Shown here one piece after another: positions 1 to 8,720 of a stretch of 64,000 nucleotides of DNA. The stretch spans positions 12,913 through 76,912 of the forward strand of contig CAZYEV010000072.1 of the NCBI GenBank assembly GCA_964646615.1, written 5' to 3'. Source of the DNA: M3007 sp964646615. GTDB lineage: Bacteria; Bacteroidota; Bacteroidia; Chitinophagales; Saprospiraceae. A program made the translations under genes and the position numbers. Every line of letters starts with the position of its first letter. The first letter of the stretch is position 1. The notes under the pieces were generated by a model. That model had not been told where the DNA came from. It worked only from the letters and a program-made list of their open reading frames with translations, and searched no databases.

Positions 1-2
1 GC

Positions 3-293
3 ATCTGCCGCTATGTGGCCAAAACAGCCGCTTCGGAAAGCCTCATCAGCGCATACGGGCGCATCATTGTGGGGCGCTGGATCGTGTCGGCTCACCAGAA
101 TGCGGCAGCCATGCTGCTGGTCATCACCTGGATCATTGCCATCGTGCTGCTGCTCGATGTGTTCATGTGGTTAGTCTATCTGAACCTGCCCATCTGGACG
201 CTGCTCATCATCTGGTTCCCGGCGCTGTGGGTGGCTGAAAAGATCACCAGCTGGATTGTGCCCAACATCCCCATCGCCGACGGGCGGCACTGA
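3..293 (+). CDS. C-terminal part of a membrane protein, cut by window start
   Basis: The reading frame is open from the first full codon at base 3 and ends at a TGA at 291-293, so the true start probably lies outside the window. A GTG at base 15 could serve as a start, but the frame continues upstream of it without a stop. The visible 96 residues hold two hydrophobic stretches separated by a short polar turn (roughly AAAMLLVITWIIAIVLLLDV and a second one around WTLLIIWFPALWV), typical of two transmembrane helices near a C-terminus. I do not recognise the family. The next gene, a BamA/TamA-like barrel, begins about 50 bases downstream on the same strand, so the two may share a transcript. Confidence 0.6.
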   Translation: MCRYVAKTAASESLISAYGRIIVGRWIVSAHQNAAAMLLVITWIIAIVLLLDVFMWLVYLNLPIWTLLIIWFPALWVAEKITSWIVPNIPIADGRH

Positions 294-345
294 GCAGACA
301 ACGCCCATCCAACCCACCAGGGCTGCGTGGCGTCTTGAACGCGCC

Positions 346-2190
346 ATGCGCGAGATGTTGTTTTGCTGCTGGGGCATGAGCCTCTGCTTGCTGGCCAACG
401 CGCCAACAAGCGCTGCCCAACGTGCCCGGTTGCACCTGTACGGCCTGCCGCACGAACTGGACGCCGCCGAGCGGGTATTGCCCGGCCAGCAAACTGTTCG
501 TATAGCCCCCGACACCCTATTAGTGGGCGCTGCCGATTCCGCGGCCCTTCGCACAGCGCTGGGTCAGGCGCTGACACGCTGGCACGGGGATGCCTACCTG
601 CTGGCCTCGGTGGACGACTGGACGGCCCTTTCTGACAGCACAGCCAGGGCACACCTGCACCTGGGGCCACGCTTCCGCTGGGTGCAATTGCGCCTGCCCG
701 AAGCCGACCTGCGCTGGCTGGATGCCCTGGGCCTGCGCGAACGCCCTTCAGAAGGCGAACCGCTGCGCCCCGAACAGCTCGTGCGCTGGCAGCGGGCCTT
801 GCTGGAGCGGGCCGAAAACCGCGGCTACCCGTTCGCCTCCGTGCGGTTGGACAGCGTGCTACTGCTGCCCGATGGCGGCGTATCGGCGCTGCTCACCCTG
901 ACGCGCGGGCCATTTATGGCTTTTGCCGAACCTAAAGTCAACGGCAACCTGCGGGTGTCGCCGCACTACCTGAGCCAGTTTCTGGGCATTAAGCCCGGCG
1001 CTCCGTACAGCCGCGAGCGCGTGCTGCGCGTGCCTGACCGCCTGCGCACGCTGCTGTTTGCCCAACAAACCGAACCGCCCAGCGTCTCTTTCAGCGGCAA
1101 CGAAGCCCGCCTCAACCTTTTTTTGGAAAAAAGGCGCGCCAGCCGCTTCGACCTCATCATCGGCTTGCTGCCCCAACCCAACGACCCGGCCGGGCGCATG
1201 CTCATCACCGGAGCGCTGCAAATGGCCTTGCTCGACGCCCTCAACAGCGGCGAACGCATCAGCCTCGAACTGGAACGCCTGCGGCCCGAAACCCAAAAAC
1301 TCGACGCACAGGCAGCCTTCCCGTACCTCATGGGCACCCCTTTCGGCATCGAAGGCCGCTTCAACCTCTTCCGGCGCGACAGCACCTGGACCGACGCTCA
1401 GGGCGATGCGGGTGTGCAATACTTCTTCGACGGCATTGACTTCGTCAAGTTTTTTGGCGAAAGCCGAAGCCTGTCGCTGCAAAGTGTAGATACCCTGCGC
1501 GTACTGCAGACGCGCCAGCTGCCGCCCGTTCTGGACTTGCGCCAGCAGGGCGCCGGCATCGAATTGCTGCTTAACCGTCTGGATTACCGCTTCAACCCGC
1601 GCCAGGGGTGGGCCTTATGGCTACGCACGGCGGCGGGCTTCAGCCGGGTGCTGCCGAATGCCCTCATCGAAAACCTGCGCGACCCGGCTGACACGTCATT
1701 TCGCTTTTCGTCCCTCTACGACGGTCTCACGGAGCGCCGGGCCCGATATCAGGCCGACGCCCGCGCGGAGGTATTTGTACCGTTGGGCCTGCGCACCACA
1801 GCCCTGTTCCGACTGCGCGCGGGCGGCCTCTTTGCTGACGGGCGCCCTATCTTTGCCAACGAACAGTATCGCCTCGGCGGCCACAAACTCCTGCGCGGCT
1901 TCGATGAGGAAACGGTCTTTGCCACGCGCTTCGCCGTCGCCACTGCCGAAGCACGCCTCCTCACCGGCCAAAATGCCTATTGGGCCGCCTTTGCCGACTT
2001 AGGCTACGTGGAAAACATCACCGACCGCAACCGCTTCTTCCTCCGGCCGTGGGGCATCGGCGCCGGCCTCAACGTCGAGACACAGGCCGGCATCTTTGGC
2101 ATCAGCCTCGCCGTCGGCAAACGAGATGCCGGACAACCCTTCGACTGGCGCGCGCCGAAGTTTCATTTGGGGTACGTCAACCTGTTCTAA
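346..2190 (+). CDS. BamA/TamA-like outer-membrane beta-barrel protein
   Basis: The protein has 614 residues and resembles Omp85-superfamily members. A signal peptide (MREMLFCCWGMSLCLLANA) supports the ATG at 346; an in-frame ATG at 256 would overlap the upstream gene and place 30 polar residues before the signal, so I reject it. The N-terminal half is POTRA-like, including an alpha-beta stretch around ALLERAENRGYPFASVRL. The C-terminal half is a predicted beta-barrel with the loop motif LRGF (in KLLRGFDEE) that corresponds to the conserved RGF of loop 6 in BamA and TamA. Such proteins insert or export proteins at the outer membrane. It is shorter than typical BamA with five POTRA domains, so it is more likely a TamA-like or accessory paralogue than the main BamA. 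Confidence 0.75.
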   Translation: MREMLFCCWGMSLCLLANAPTSAAQRARLHLYGLPHELDAAERVLPGQQTVRIAPDTLLVGAADSAALRTALGQALTRWHGDAYLLASVDDWTALSDSTARAHLHLGPRFRWVQLRLPEADLRWLDALGLRERPSEGEPLRPEQLVRWQRALLERAENRGYPFASVRLDSVLLLPDGGVSALLTLTRGPFMAFAEPKVNGNLRVSPHYLSQFLGIKPGAPYSRERVLRVPDRLRTLLFAQQTEPPSVSFSGNEARLNLFLEKRRASRFDLIIGLLPQPNDPAGRMLITGALQMALLDALNSGERISLELERLRPETQKLDAQAAFPYLMGTPFGIEGRFNLFRRDSTWTDAQGDAGVQYFFDGIDFVKFFGESRSLSLQSVDTLRVLQTRQLPPVLDLRQQGAGIELLLNRLDYRFNPRQGWALWLRTAAGFSRVLPNALIENLRDPADTSFRFSSLYDGLTERRARYQADARAEVFVPLGLRTTALFRLRAGGLFADGRPIFANEQYRLGGHKLLRGFDEETVFATRFAVATAEARLLTGQNAYWAAFADLGYVENITDRNRFFLRPWGIGAGLNVETQAGIFGISLAVGKRDAGQPFDWRAPKFHLGYVNLF

Positions 2191-2236
2191 AGCCTCGTGG
2201 CGCCTATGTCTCCGACAATACGGGCAAAGGTACAAG

Positions 2237-2443
2237 TTACACCGGCTGCTTGCGCATAGAAAAGCAGTTGCGATCCAGGGGCTCTGGTTGATGCGGGTCC
2301 AGGTTATAGGCTGCACAGATAAGGTACCACGCTGCGGCGAGGCGTTCGGCCGGTGGTCGGCTCAGCCAATAGCGCCGCTGATGAGTGGCTTGCTCGAGCG
2401 TCTGGATTTGAAAGGCCGTGCGGTCCAGGCGAAAGGGTGGCAT
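2237..2443 (-). CDS. conserved small Bacteroidota protein of unknown function
   Basis: A 68-residue soluble protein rich in basic and aromatic residues, with the segment DRTAFQIQTLEQATHQRRYW followed by RLAAAWYLICAAYNLD. I recall similar short proteins from many Bacteroidota, often beside nucleotidyltransferase-like genes, but no function is known to me and no such partner is next to it here. The ATG at 2443 is preferred over the longer frame to 2572 because a TAnnTTTG box on the minus strand (2473-2480) lies 30 bases upstream of it, inside the longer frame. It converges with the BamA-like gene and lies downstream of asnB on the same strand. Confidence 0.6.
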   Translation of the reverse strand: MPPFRLDRTAFQIQTLEQATHQRRYWLSRPPAERLAAAWYLICAAYNLDPHQPEPLDRNCFSMRKQPV

Positions 2444-2742
2444 TGTTGTTCGACGAAGGTGAATCCGTGCCACAAATGTACGCCCTGAATTGTAGAACGG
2501 CTCACAGCGCGGAAGAACATTTAGGGCGATGGCATTTGAAAGCCGACTTGATGCGAGGCTGCGGTGAGGCAAATGGCGGACAACTGCAGAGGGTGCGGGG
2601 GGCTGCAGAGGTGTTTTTCTCAGCGGCTATCCGCGTCGCTGGTGGGTACAGAACGGAAACGCCATGCTTTGAGCAGATGCCGGAAGGTGAAGCGCGTAGG
2701 GCACAGAGCGGCGCCCAAACGGCAAGCAGCGTTGGTCTTGTC
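2444..2742. other. spacer between asnB and the small gene
   Basis: About 300 bases between the asnB stop and the small downstream gene. Apart from a minus-strand -7 box at 2473-2480 I see no convincing gene, repeat or terminator here. Open frames crossing it are extensions of antisense frames of asnB. Confidence 0.4.
2473..2480 (-). promoter_or_regulatory. Bacteroidota -7 box for the small gene at 2443
   Basis: Reads TACATTTG on the minus strand, a full match to TAnnTTTG. It ends 29 bases before the ATG at 2443, which supports that start. Confidence 0.5.
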
Positions 2743-4413
2743 TTACTGCCCAGCCTGATGCACGGAGCGCACCGCCCGTCCGGAGGGGTCGTTCAGGTTG
2801 CGGAACGACTCGTCCCAGGCCAGCGCCTCTGGGGTGGAACAGGCCACGGACGGTACGGAGGGCACGCAGGCTGCCGCCGCATCGGAGGGGAAGTGCTCGG
2901 CGAAGATGCTGCGGTAGTAGTACTCCTCCTTTGTCATGGGCGGATTGACCGGGAAGCGATAGTGCGCGTTGGCCAGTTCTTCGTCGGACACAGCCTGCGC
3001 GGTTATTTGCTTGAGCGTGTCAATCCAGCTATAGCCTACCCCATCGGAGAACTGTTCCTTTTGCCGCCAGGCGATGTCGGGGTGCAGAATGTCTTCGAAG
3101 GCTTTGCGCAACACCCATTTTTCGATGCGACCGTTGGCCGGGCGTTTGTCTTCGGGGTTGAGGCGCATGGCCACGTCCATAAATTCTTTGTCTAAGAAGG
3201 GCACGCGGCCTTCAACGCCCCAAGCGGCCAACGACTTGTTGGCGCGCAGGCAATCGTACAGGTGCAGTTTGCGCAGCTTGCGCACGGTCTCTTCGTGGAA
3301 GGCGCGCGCATGGGGGGCTTTGTGGAAGTAGAGGTACCCGCCGAAGATTTCGTCGGAGCCTTCGCCCGAAAGCACCATTTTGATGCCCATGGCTTTAATG
3401 GCCCGGGCCATCAGGTACATGGGCGTGGAGGCGCGTACGGTGGTAACGTCGTAAGTTTCGATGTGGTAGATGACGTCGCGCAGGGCATCCAGCCCTTCCT
3501 GAATGGTGAAGTGCACTTCGTGGTGCACGGTTTTGAGGTATTCGGCCATTTTGCGCGCGGCCGCCAGGTCAGGCGAGCCTTTCAGCCCTATGGCAAAGGA
3601 GTGCAGTTGAGGCCACCACGCTTCGCTGATGCTGCCCGTTTCGATGCGCCGGGGGGCATATTTTTTAGCAATCGCTGCAATGATGGAAGAGTCCAGTCCT
3701 CCTGAAAGCAAGACCCCATAAGGCACATCGGACATCAGCTGGCGCTCTACGGCGTGCTCGAGGGCGTAGCGCAAATCTGTGAGGCTCGTCGGGTTGTTCT
3801 GAACGGCCTCGTATTCATACCAGTCGCGCTCGTACCAGCGGCGCGGTTCTGGCCCTTCCGGGCTGTACAGGTAATGCCCTGGCGGGAACTCCTTTATCTG
3901 GCGGCATACCCCTTCGAGGGCCTTGAGCTCGGAGGCGACATACACATTGCCGAAGGCATCCCAGCCCATGTAAAGCGGGATGATGCCGATGTGGTCGCGT
4001 CCGATGAGGTAGGCGCCGGTCTCGGAGTCGTAGAGGGCGAAAGCGAAGATGCCGTTAAGGTCGTCCAGAAAATGAGGGCCTTTTTCGCGATACAGCGAGA
4101 GGATGACCTCGCAATCCGACTCCGTCTGGTACTCGTATCGGCCCTCGAACTGACGACGCAGGGCGCGGTGGTTATAGATTTCGCCGTTGACGGCCAGCAC
4201 TTGTTTGCGGTCAGGAGAGTACAGCGGCTGTCCTCCGGAGATGGGGTCCACAATGGCCAGCCGCTCATGGGCCAGGATAGCCTGAGGGCAGGAAAAAACG
4301 CCGCTCCAATCGGGGCCGCGATGGCGCAATTTGCGCGACATACTCAACGCGCGCTCGCGCAAAATCGCCGGTTCAGCGCCTTTACCGCCGAAAATGCCTA
4401 CAAATCCACACAT
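2743..4413 (-). CDS. asnB: asparagine synthetase B (glutamine-hydrolysing)
   Basis: AsnB converts aspartate, glutamine and ATP to asparagine, glutamate, AMP and pyrophosphate in the cytosol. The 556-residue length fits the family. The N-terminus must be MCGFVGIFGG, because after methionine removal Cys1 is the nucleophile of the class II glutaminase domain (about residues 2-200). This fixes the start at 4413 rather than the longer frame reaching 4443, and the -7 box at 4441-4448 lies just upstream. The C-terminal synthetase domain carries the pyrophosphatase loop LLSGGLDSS, which binds ATP and beta-aspartyl-AMP, and later GEGSDEIFGGY. The gene appears monocistronic or cotranscribed only with the small gene downstream. 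Confidence 0.96.
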   Translation of the reverse strand: MCGFVGIFGGKGAEPAILRERALSMSRKLRHRGPDWSGVFSCPQAILAHERLAIVDPISGGQPLYSPDRKQVLAVNGEIYNHRALRRQFEGRYEYQTESDCEVILSLYREKGPHFLDDLNGIFAFALYDSETGAYLIGRDHIGIIPLYMGWDAFGNVYVASELKALEGVCRQIKEFPPGHYLYSPEGPEPRRWYERDWYEYEAVQNNPTSLTDLRYALEHAVERQLMSDVPYGVLLSGGLDSSIIAAIAKKYAPRRIETGSISEAWWPQLHSFAIGLKGSPDLAAARKMAEYLKTVHHEVHFTIQEGLDALRDVIYHIETYDVTTVRASTPMYLMARAIKAMGIKMVLSGEGSDEIFGGYLYFHKAPHARAFHEETVRKLRKLHLYDCLRANKSLAAWGVEGRVPFLDKEFMDVAMRLNPEDKRPANGRIEKWVLRKAFEDILHPDIAWRQKEQFSDGVGYSWIDTLKQITAQAVSDEELANAHYRFPVNPPMTKEEYYYRSIFAEHFPSDAAAACVPSVPSVACSTPEALAWDESFRNLNDPSGRAVRSVHQAGQ

Positions 4414-4732
4414 ATGGAAACACTTTTCAGAATTAGGGCGCAAAGGTAGCGGGCGCCAAGGCCCGGCAAAGGCAAGTCTCTCTTAAAATTCAAAGCAGAG
4501 TTCAGCCTTAAAGCAAAAAGGGCCCGCTAACGTCGCTTTTGTTTTTATGCCGGAACGGCCTGCCCTTGCCCCTGTCCATGCCTTTTGGAAAATCCCTGTG
4601 CTGCCAGCGCAATATGTTAGATTTGCCCCTGATTGCTGGCCGGAGCATTAAAGCCTTCCGCTCACAACCTTTTGGCCGGCATGCTTCATCTACGATTTTG
4701 TAACGCTTACCGCACACTCAGCCTTTTTCACC
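4414..4732. other. divergent intergenic region asnB / small membrane protein
   Basis: About 320 bases between two divergent genes. It holds the asnB -7 box at 4441-4448. A 69-codon minus-strand frame at 4508-4717 has no recognisable features and I do not call it. No clear promoter box was found for the plus-strand gene at 4733. Confidence 0.4.
4441..4448 (-). promoter_or_regulatory. Bacteroidota -7 box of asnB
   Basis: Reads TACCTTTG on the minus strand, a perfect TAnnTTTG. It lies 27 bases before the ATG at 4413 and inside the longer alternative frame, so it also supports the chosen start. Confidence 0.65.
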
Positions 4733-4966
4733 ATGTCTATACAAGAACAACACCGCGAAAATCGCCGCCGCACGTTGCGCGGCCCCGTCATGATTTTGGG
4801 CACCGTCATGACCTTCGTCTATCTGGGCCTGGGCATCTTGCTATTGGTCAAAAAAGACTTTTTTGAAAACATTCCCATTGAGTTTCGCAACATCTTCGCT
4901 GTATTGCTGATTGTTTACGGCCTTTACCGAGGCTGGCGCGTATACTGGGATTACTATCGGGGCTAA
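4733..4966 (+). CDS. small two-helix membrane protein, conserved in Bacteroidota
   Basis: A 77-residue protein with a basic N-terminus (HRENRRRTLRG), a first transmembrane helix around VMILGTVMTFVYLGLGILLL, a short charged loop and a second helix around IFAVLLIVYGLYRGWRVYW. The positive-inside rule puts both ends in the cytoplasm. I recall short proteins of this layout in many Bacteroidota, often near phosphate-binding lipoproteins, but cannot assign a role. The PstS-like gene follows 146 bases downstream on the same strand and may be cotranscribed. Confidence 0.7.
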   Translation: MSIQEQHRENRRRTLRGPVMILGTVMTFVYLGLGILLLVKKDFFENIPIEFRNIFAVLLIVYGLYRGWRVYWDYYRG

Positions 4967-5112
4967 GCATGCCGACGGAGGAGCATTGCGGTGGCAAAGA
5001 CGAAGATATCGCCCATCCCAATGGCAGCACTTAACACAAAAAACGAGCGCAAGCCGGCGGCGCAAGCGATTTTTGCGGAAGATTTCATCCTTCAAAAGCA
5101 AGCATCATCGTC

Positions 5113-6057
5113 ATGAATACCGAAAAAATGCTGATAGCCTTTGGGCTGACCCTCGTGTTCTCCCTCACTTCCTGTGAACAACGCGGCAAAGACGGCCGAG
5201 TGCTGGACACGCCGACGAGTGGCGAAATTCGCATCCTCGTGGATGAGGCTTACCAGCCCGTCATTGCCAGCGCGTTAGATGTCTTTGACACCATTTACCC
5301 GCGCACTAATGTGCAGGCCGAGTACGTAGCCGAAGGGGAGGCCGTGGCGGCCCTGTTGCGCGACTCGGTGCAGGTCATCATCATTGGGCGCGCGCTGACG
5401 GACGAAGAAGTCGAGCGCCACTTCAAGCCGCGCGGCTTCACGCCCAAAATGACGCTCATCGCCTACGATGCACCGGCCTTCATCGTGCACCCGGAGAACA
5501 AGGACACCCTGCTCACCCAGGAGCAGCTGCGCCAGATCGTAACGGGCCAGAAAAAACGCTGGAACGACCTTAACCCGCGCTCGGCGCTGGGCGACATTGT
5601 GCTGGTGTTCGACCACCCGCTATCGGGCACCGTGCGTTACGTGCGCGACAGCATCGGCGGCGGCACAGCGCTGCCCGAAAACGCCTTCGCCCTGAAGAGC
5701 AATGTCGAAGTCATTGATTACGTATCGAAGCACAAAAACGCCCTCGGCATCATCGGCGTCAATTGGGTCTCCGATGCCGACGACAAGGGCGTGCAATCGT
5801 TTCGGCGAGAGATAAAGTTGGTGGACATCGCTCCGGCACCGGGCAAAGAAGGCTTCGGGCCTTACCAGGCCTATCTGGCCACGGGCCAGTATCCGTATCG
5901 GCGCTCGGTGTACGTCATCAACGCTCAGGCGCGTACCGGCTTGGGGCTGGGCGTCGCCTCGTTTCTGGCCTCCGACCCTGGCCAACGTATCATCCAGAAA
6001 GACGGCCTTTTGGCGGCACAGGCGCCCATACGCCTCATCCAGCTGCAGCGAAAATAA
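5113..6057 (+). CDS. PstS-like phosphate-family substrate-binding lipoprotein
   Basis: The 314-residue protein begins with a lipoprotein signal (LTSC, Cys21 predicted to be lipidated) followed by a periplasmic solute-binding domain of the PstS-like type: GEIRILVDEAYQPVIASAL, then YVAEGEAVAALLRDSVQVII and a phosphate-family loop at SGTVRYVRDS. Such proteins bind phosphate or a related oxyanion in the periplasm. No pstCAB genes are adjacent, so partner and ligand are unproven. In Bacteroidota stand-alone PstS-like lipoproteins of this kind are common. Confidence 0.75.
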   Translation: MNTEKMLIAFGLTLVFSLTSCEQRGKDGRVLDTPTSGEIRILVDEAYQPVIASALDVFDTIYPRTNVQAEYVAEGEAVAALLRDSVQVIIIGRALTDEEVERHFKPRGFTPKMTLIAYDAPAFIVHPENKDTLLTQEQLRQIVTGQKKRWNDLNPRSALGDIVLVFDHPLSGTVRYVRDSIGGGTALPENAFALKSNVEVIDYVSKHKNALGIIGVNWVSDADDKGVQSFRREIKLVDIAPAPGKEGFGPYQAYLATGQYPYRRSVYVINAQARTGLGLGVASFLASDPGQRIIQKDGLLAAQAPIRLIQLQRK

Positions 6058-6270
6058 GCGCGCACTCAGGCAACGCAAACACCCGTGAGGGCGTCCGATA
6101 AGAAAACCCTGCCGTTAAGAAGGCTTTAAATTTTGAAAAATCGCCGACTGGAGTAGCGCCGTCTCATGACGTGCGGCTTCGGCGAACGTCAGAAAAATTA
6201 AACCTTTGCAGCCGATTTGCACGTACCCATACCTATCCTGTTGTTGTTCACTCACTTAACTGTTCATTCG

Positions 6271-7968
6271 ATGACTTACCTGCTGAAAAAAGAGGTGGCT
6301 TTGCTCTTCACAGCCCTTTTTCTGACCTTTTCCGCACTGGCGCAGACCCATCCGGAAGGAATTGTTTCCATGCAATTGGGCCGCTGGGACAAAGCCATTC
6401 AGACCTACACCCAACTGACGCAAAAAGACCCTGCCGACCAGGTCGCGTGGCTCATGCTGGGCAGCGCCTACGCCGCCAAGGGCGAAATGGACAAGGCGAA
6501 AATGGCTTACGAGACGGCTGTTAACGTTAAGCCGGATGGCGCACTTGGCTTAATCGCCACCGCACGTATCCAGATGCTTCAAGGCCGCAAGGACGAAGCC
6601 GAAGCCACGCTGAAAAAAGTAGATAAACTGGCGCGCAAAGACGTTACCGCACGCCGCATGGTCGGCGAAACGTTCCTGTATCCGATGGGTGAGGTCAAGC
6701 CCAACTTCACTCGGGCAGAGGAGGAACTGAAGAAAGCCGCCGAAATATCCGCTAAAGATTTTGCCACCCAAATGGCTTTGGGCTATTCCTTCTTAGAGCG
6801 CGGAAGCGGTGGTCAGGCGGCCGTTCACTACGAGATTGCCTCGACCATCGAGCCGAAAAGCCCACTGCCGGTGTTCATGCTGGCCAAGGTGTACTACTAC
6901 GCCAAACTGAACGACAAGTACCTGGCTAACTTAGACAAGGCCATCAGCATGCAGCCCAATTACAGCGATGCCCTGCGCGCCAAAGCGGAGTTCCTCTACT
7001 TCGACAAGCAGTGGCAAAAGGCCTTAGAAGCGGCAAAAGCCTTAGTCAACAATGCCGCCGAAGTAACCATAGACGACGAAGTGCTGTTGGCTAACCTCCT
7101 GTACATCAACAAAGACTGCCCTGCCTGCAGCGCTTTGGTGGAGAAAATCTTGAAAAAAGACCCTTCGCGCAACTACCTGCGCCGCCTGCAGGCCTATTGC
7201 GACTACGACAACGGACGCTATCCGGAAGGCCTCAAAATCCTGGAGGAGTTCTTCCAAATGGTGAAGCCGGATAAAGTGCTGCCGTCTGACTACGAGTACT
7301 TGGGCAAATTACAAATTAAGATGGGGCGCGACACGCTGGAAGCCATCCGCAACTACGAAAAGGCGATTGAAATGGACTCCAGTCTCTGGCCCATGTACAA
7401 CGACATCGGCAAACTGTACTACGGCAAGAAGGACTACTGTAATGCCGCTAAGGCTTATCAGGCCTATCTGGACTCTTTAGAAAGCGCACAAGAGCGCGTC
7501 AATACGGCCTATCAGGTCGGCGTTTGCCACTACTTCTGCGCCTCCGACCCGGAGCACTACCAGAAGGCAGAAAAGGCCTTCTCCATCATCACCGAACTGG
7601 CACCCGATGCCCCCGTTGGCTGGTTCTGGCGCGCCAAATCTGCCTCTAAATTAGAGCCAGACCTGCAGGCTAACCCGCAAGACAGCACGCTTATCGAAAA
7701 GTACGGCGTAGCCCAACCCTTTTTTGCCCGATACGTAGAATTAGCGGCATCCGATCCTGTAAAAAACAAAAGAGACCTGGTCACTTCCTACGAGTATCTG
7801 GTCTTCTACTACTTCCTCAAAAAACAGGACGAGGTGGCCAAGGAACACATCGCCAAGCTCCTGGCCCTCGAGCCAGAGAACCCTACAGCATTGGAAATCC
7901 AGAAAATTCTACAGGGCGAAACCTCGCCTGGCGGAGGCAAAACACCGAAAAAAGGAGGGGGCAAATAG
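6271..7968 (+). CDS. secreted tetratricopeptide-repeat protein
   Basis: A 565-residue protein with a signal peptide (LFTALFLTFSALAQ) followed by at least six to eight TPR units, visible as repeated patterns such as AWLMLGSAYAAKGEMDKAKM and ALRAKAEFLYFDKQWQKALE. The ATG at 6271 is chosen over the frame start at 6217 because it sits directly before the signal peptide. It ends in a low-complexity Gly/Lys tail (SPGGGKTPKKGGGK). TPR proteins of this type are periplasmic or outer-membrane scaffolds; no specific partner can be named. The stop codon lies in the loop of its own terminator. Confidence 0.8.
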   Translation: MTYLLKKEVALLFTALFLTFSALAQTHPEGIVSMQLGRWDKAIQTYTQLTQKDPADQVAWLMLGSAYAAKGEMDKAKMAYETAVNVKPDGALGLIATARIQMLQGRKDEAEATLKKVDKLARKDVTARRMVGETFLYPMGEVKPNFTRAEEELKKAAEISAKDFATQMALGYSFLERGSGGQAAVHYEIASTIEPKSPLPVFMLAKVYYYAKLNDKYLANLDKAISMQPNYSDALRAKAEFLYFDKQWQKALEAAKALVNNAAEVTIDDEVLLANLLYINKDCPACSALVEKILKKDPSRNYLRRLQAYCDYDNGRYPEGLKILEEFFQMVKPDKVLPSDYEYLGKLQIKMGRDTLEAIRNYEKAIEMDSSLWPMYNDIGKLYYGKKDYCNAAKAYQAYLDSLESAQERVNTAYQVGVCHYFCASDPEHYQKAEKAFSIITELAPDAPVGWFWRAKSASKLEPDLQANPQDSTLIEKYGVAQPFFARYVELAASDPVKNKRDLVTSYEYLVFYYFLKKQDEVAKEHIAKLLALEPENPTALEIQKILQGETSPGGGKTPKKGGGK

Positions 7969-7984
7969 CCCCCTCTTCTTTTTT
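7955..7984 (+). terminator. rho-independent terminator overlapping the TPR-gene stop codon
   Basis: GAGGGGGC at 7955-7962 pairs perfectly with GCCCCCTC at 7968-7975 across a 5-base loop, followed by a T-rich tract TTCTTTTTT. The TAG stop (7966-7968) falls in the loop and first stem base. Confidence 0.85.
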
Positions 7985-8004
7985 ATACCCCTCTGAAGAA
8001 GTGC

Positions 8005-8544
8005 CTACTCTTTGTCCTTCGAGCTTTCGCCCACGAAGTAGTCACTACGGTTTTTGAACAACAAGTTGAACGTCGTCATGCTGCCGTAGCAGCGTGTGAT
8101 GTATTGCTGGAGGTTCACCTTGTCTTCATCATCCAGTTTCTTGTGCGCATTAATGTGCTGCTCCAGCACGCGCAGGCGGTCGCGCATCATGACGATTTTG
8201 TGAAAAAAAGTCTCGATGGGCACCTCTTTGGGCTGCACGCCCTCCGCCTCGATGATGAGCTTTCCGCCCTTCCAACGGTCGCCCAAAGGGACGGTTTCCA
8301 GGCTGACGCCTGCCCAGGTGCGCAAAATGCGCATCAAGGACTCCTCTGCCTCGGTGAACGTTACTGACTCTTCGGCAGGGATGGCCTCTACCACCTGCCA
8401 GGCAGAGTACTCCTTACTCACCATCTTCAGGCCGAACTGGATAAAACAGACCTCGTAGGCGGCTATGTGCAACCGAACCACGACGCCATCGCCATAGGCC
8501 GGATGCTTCACACGCGAACCAACGCCAAGTAGTGTCTGACTCAT
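8005..8544 (-). CDS. conserved hypothetical protein with Tudor/CarD-like N-terminus
   Basis: A 179-residue cytosolic protein. The N-terminus (GVGSRVKHPAYGDGVVVRL, then CFIQFG) resembles the small beta-barrel found at the C-terminus of UvrD-type helicases and in CarD/Tudor-like domains that bind RNA polymerase or nucleic acids. The middle and C-terminal parts are helical and charged (VMMRDRLRVLEQHINAHKKL). I recall homologues across Bacteroidota annotated only as hypothetical. It converges with the TPR gene and shares the terminator region at about 7955-7984. Confidence 0.65.
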   Translation of the reverse strand: MSQTLLGVGSRVKHPAYGDGVVVRLHIAAYEVCFIQFGLKMVSKEYSAWQVVEAIPAEESVTFTEAEESLMRILRTWAGVSLETVPLGDRWKGGKLIIEAEGVQPKEVPIETFFHKIVMMRDRLRVLEQHINAHKKLDDEDKVNLQQYITRCYGSMTTFNLLFKNRSDYFVGESSKDKE

Positions 8545-8590
8545 GGGTATTTGCTGTTGAGTGTTTGAACGGATAATGCTTTAACGGGCG

Positions 8591-8598
8591 CAAATAAC
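8591..8598 (-). promoter_or_regulatory. near-consensus -7 box for the gene at 8544
   Basis: Reads GTTATTTG on the minus strand, followed by CGCC. It matches TAnnTTTG except at the first two bases. The same 8-mer followed by CGCC occurs upstream of mltG (61855-61862). It lies 46 bases before the ATG. Confidence 0.3.
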
Positions 8599-8688
8599 GG
8601 GCGTTTTCATGGGAATGCCCTTCCTCCTTCGCGCCACTCAGGCCCTGCCTGAACCAATGACACGTCCGTTTGTAGCTATAGGCGCGCT

Positions 8689-8696
8689 TATTTTTG
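8689..8696 (+). promoter_or_regulatory. Bacteroidota -7 box of the histone-deacetylase-like gene
   Basis: TATTTTTG, a full match to TAnnTTTG, 24 bases before the ATG at 8721. It overlaps the longer frame that begins at 8694, which argues against that start. Confidence 0.6.
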
Positions 8697-8720
8697 CCTC
8701 CTTTGATGCGCCTCTCGCCC

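Noticed and set aside
2225..2232. A perfect TACCTTTG box on the minus strand just past the BamA-like gene
   Set aside because: It would drive antisense RNA into the BamA-like gene and has no coding target. A single 8-base degenerate match is expected by chance in 64 kb, so I do not call it a promoter.
5113..6057. A complete phosphate ABC transport operon around the PstS-like gene
   Set aside because: No permease or ATPase gene of the Pst type is present on either side.
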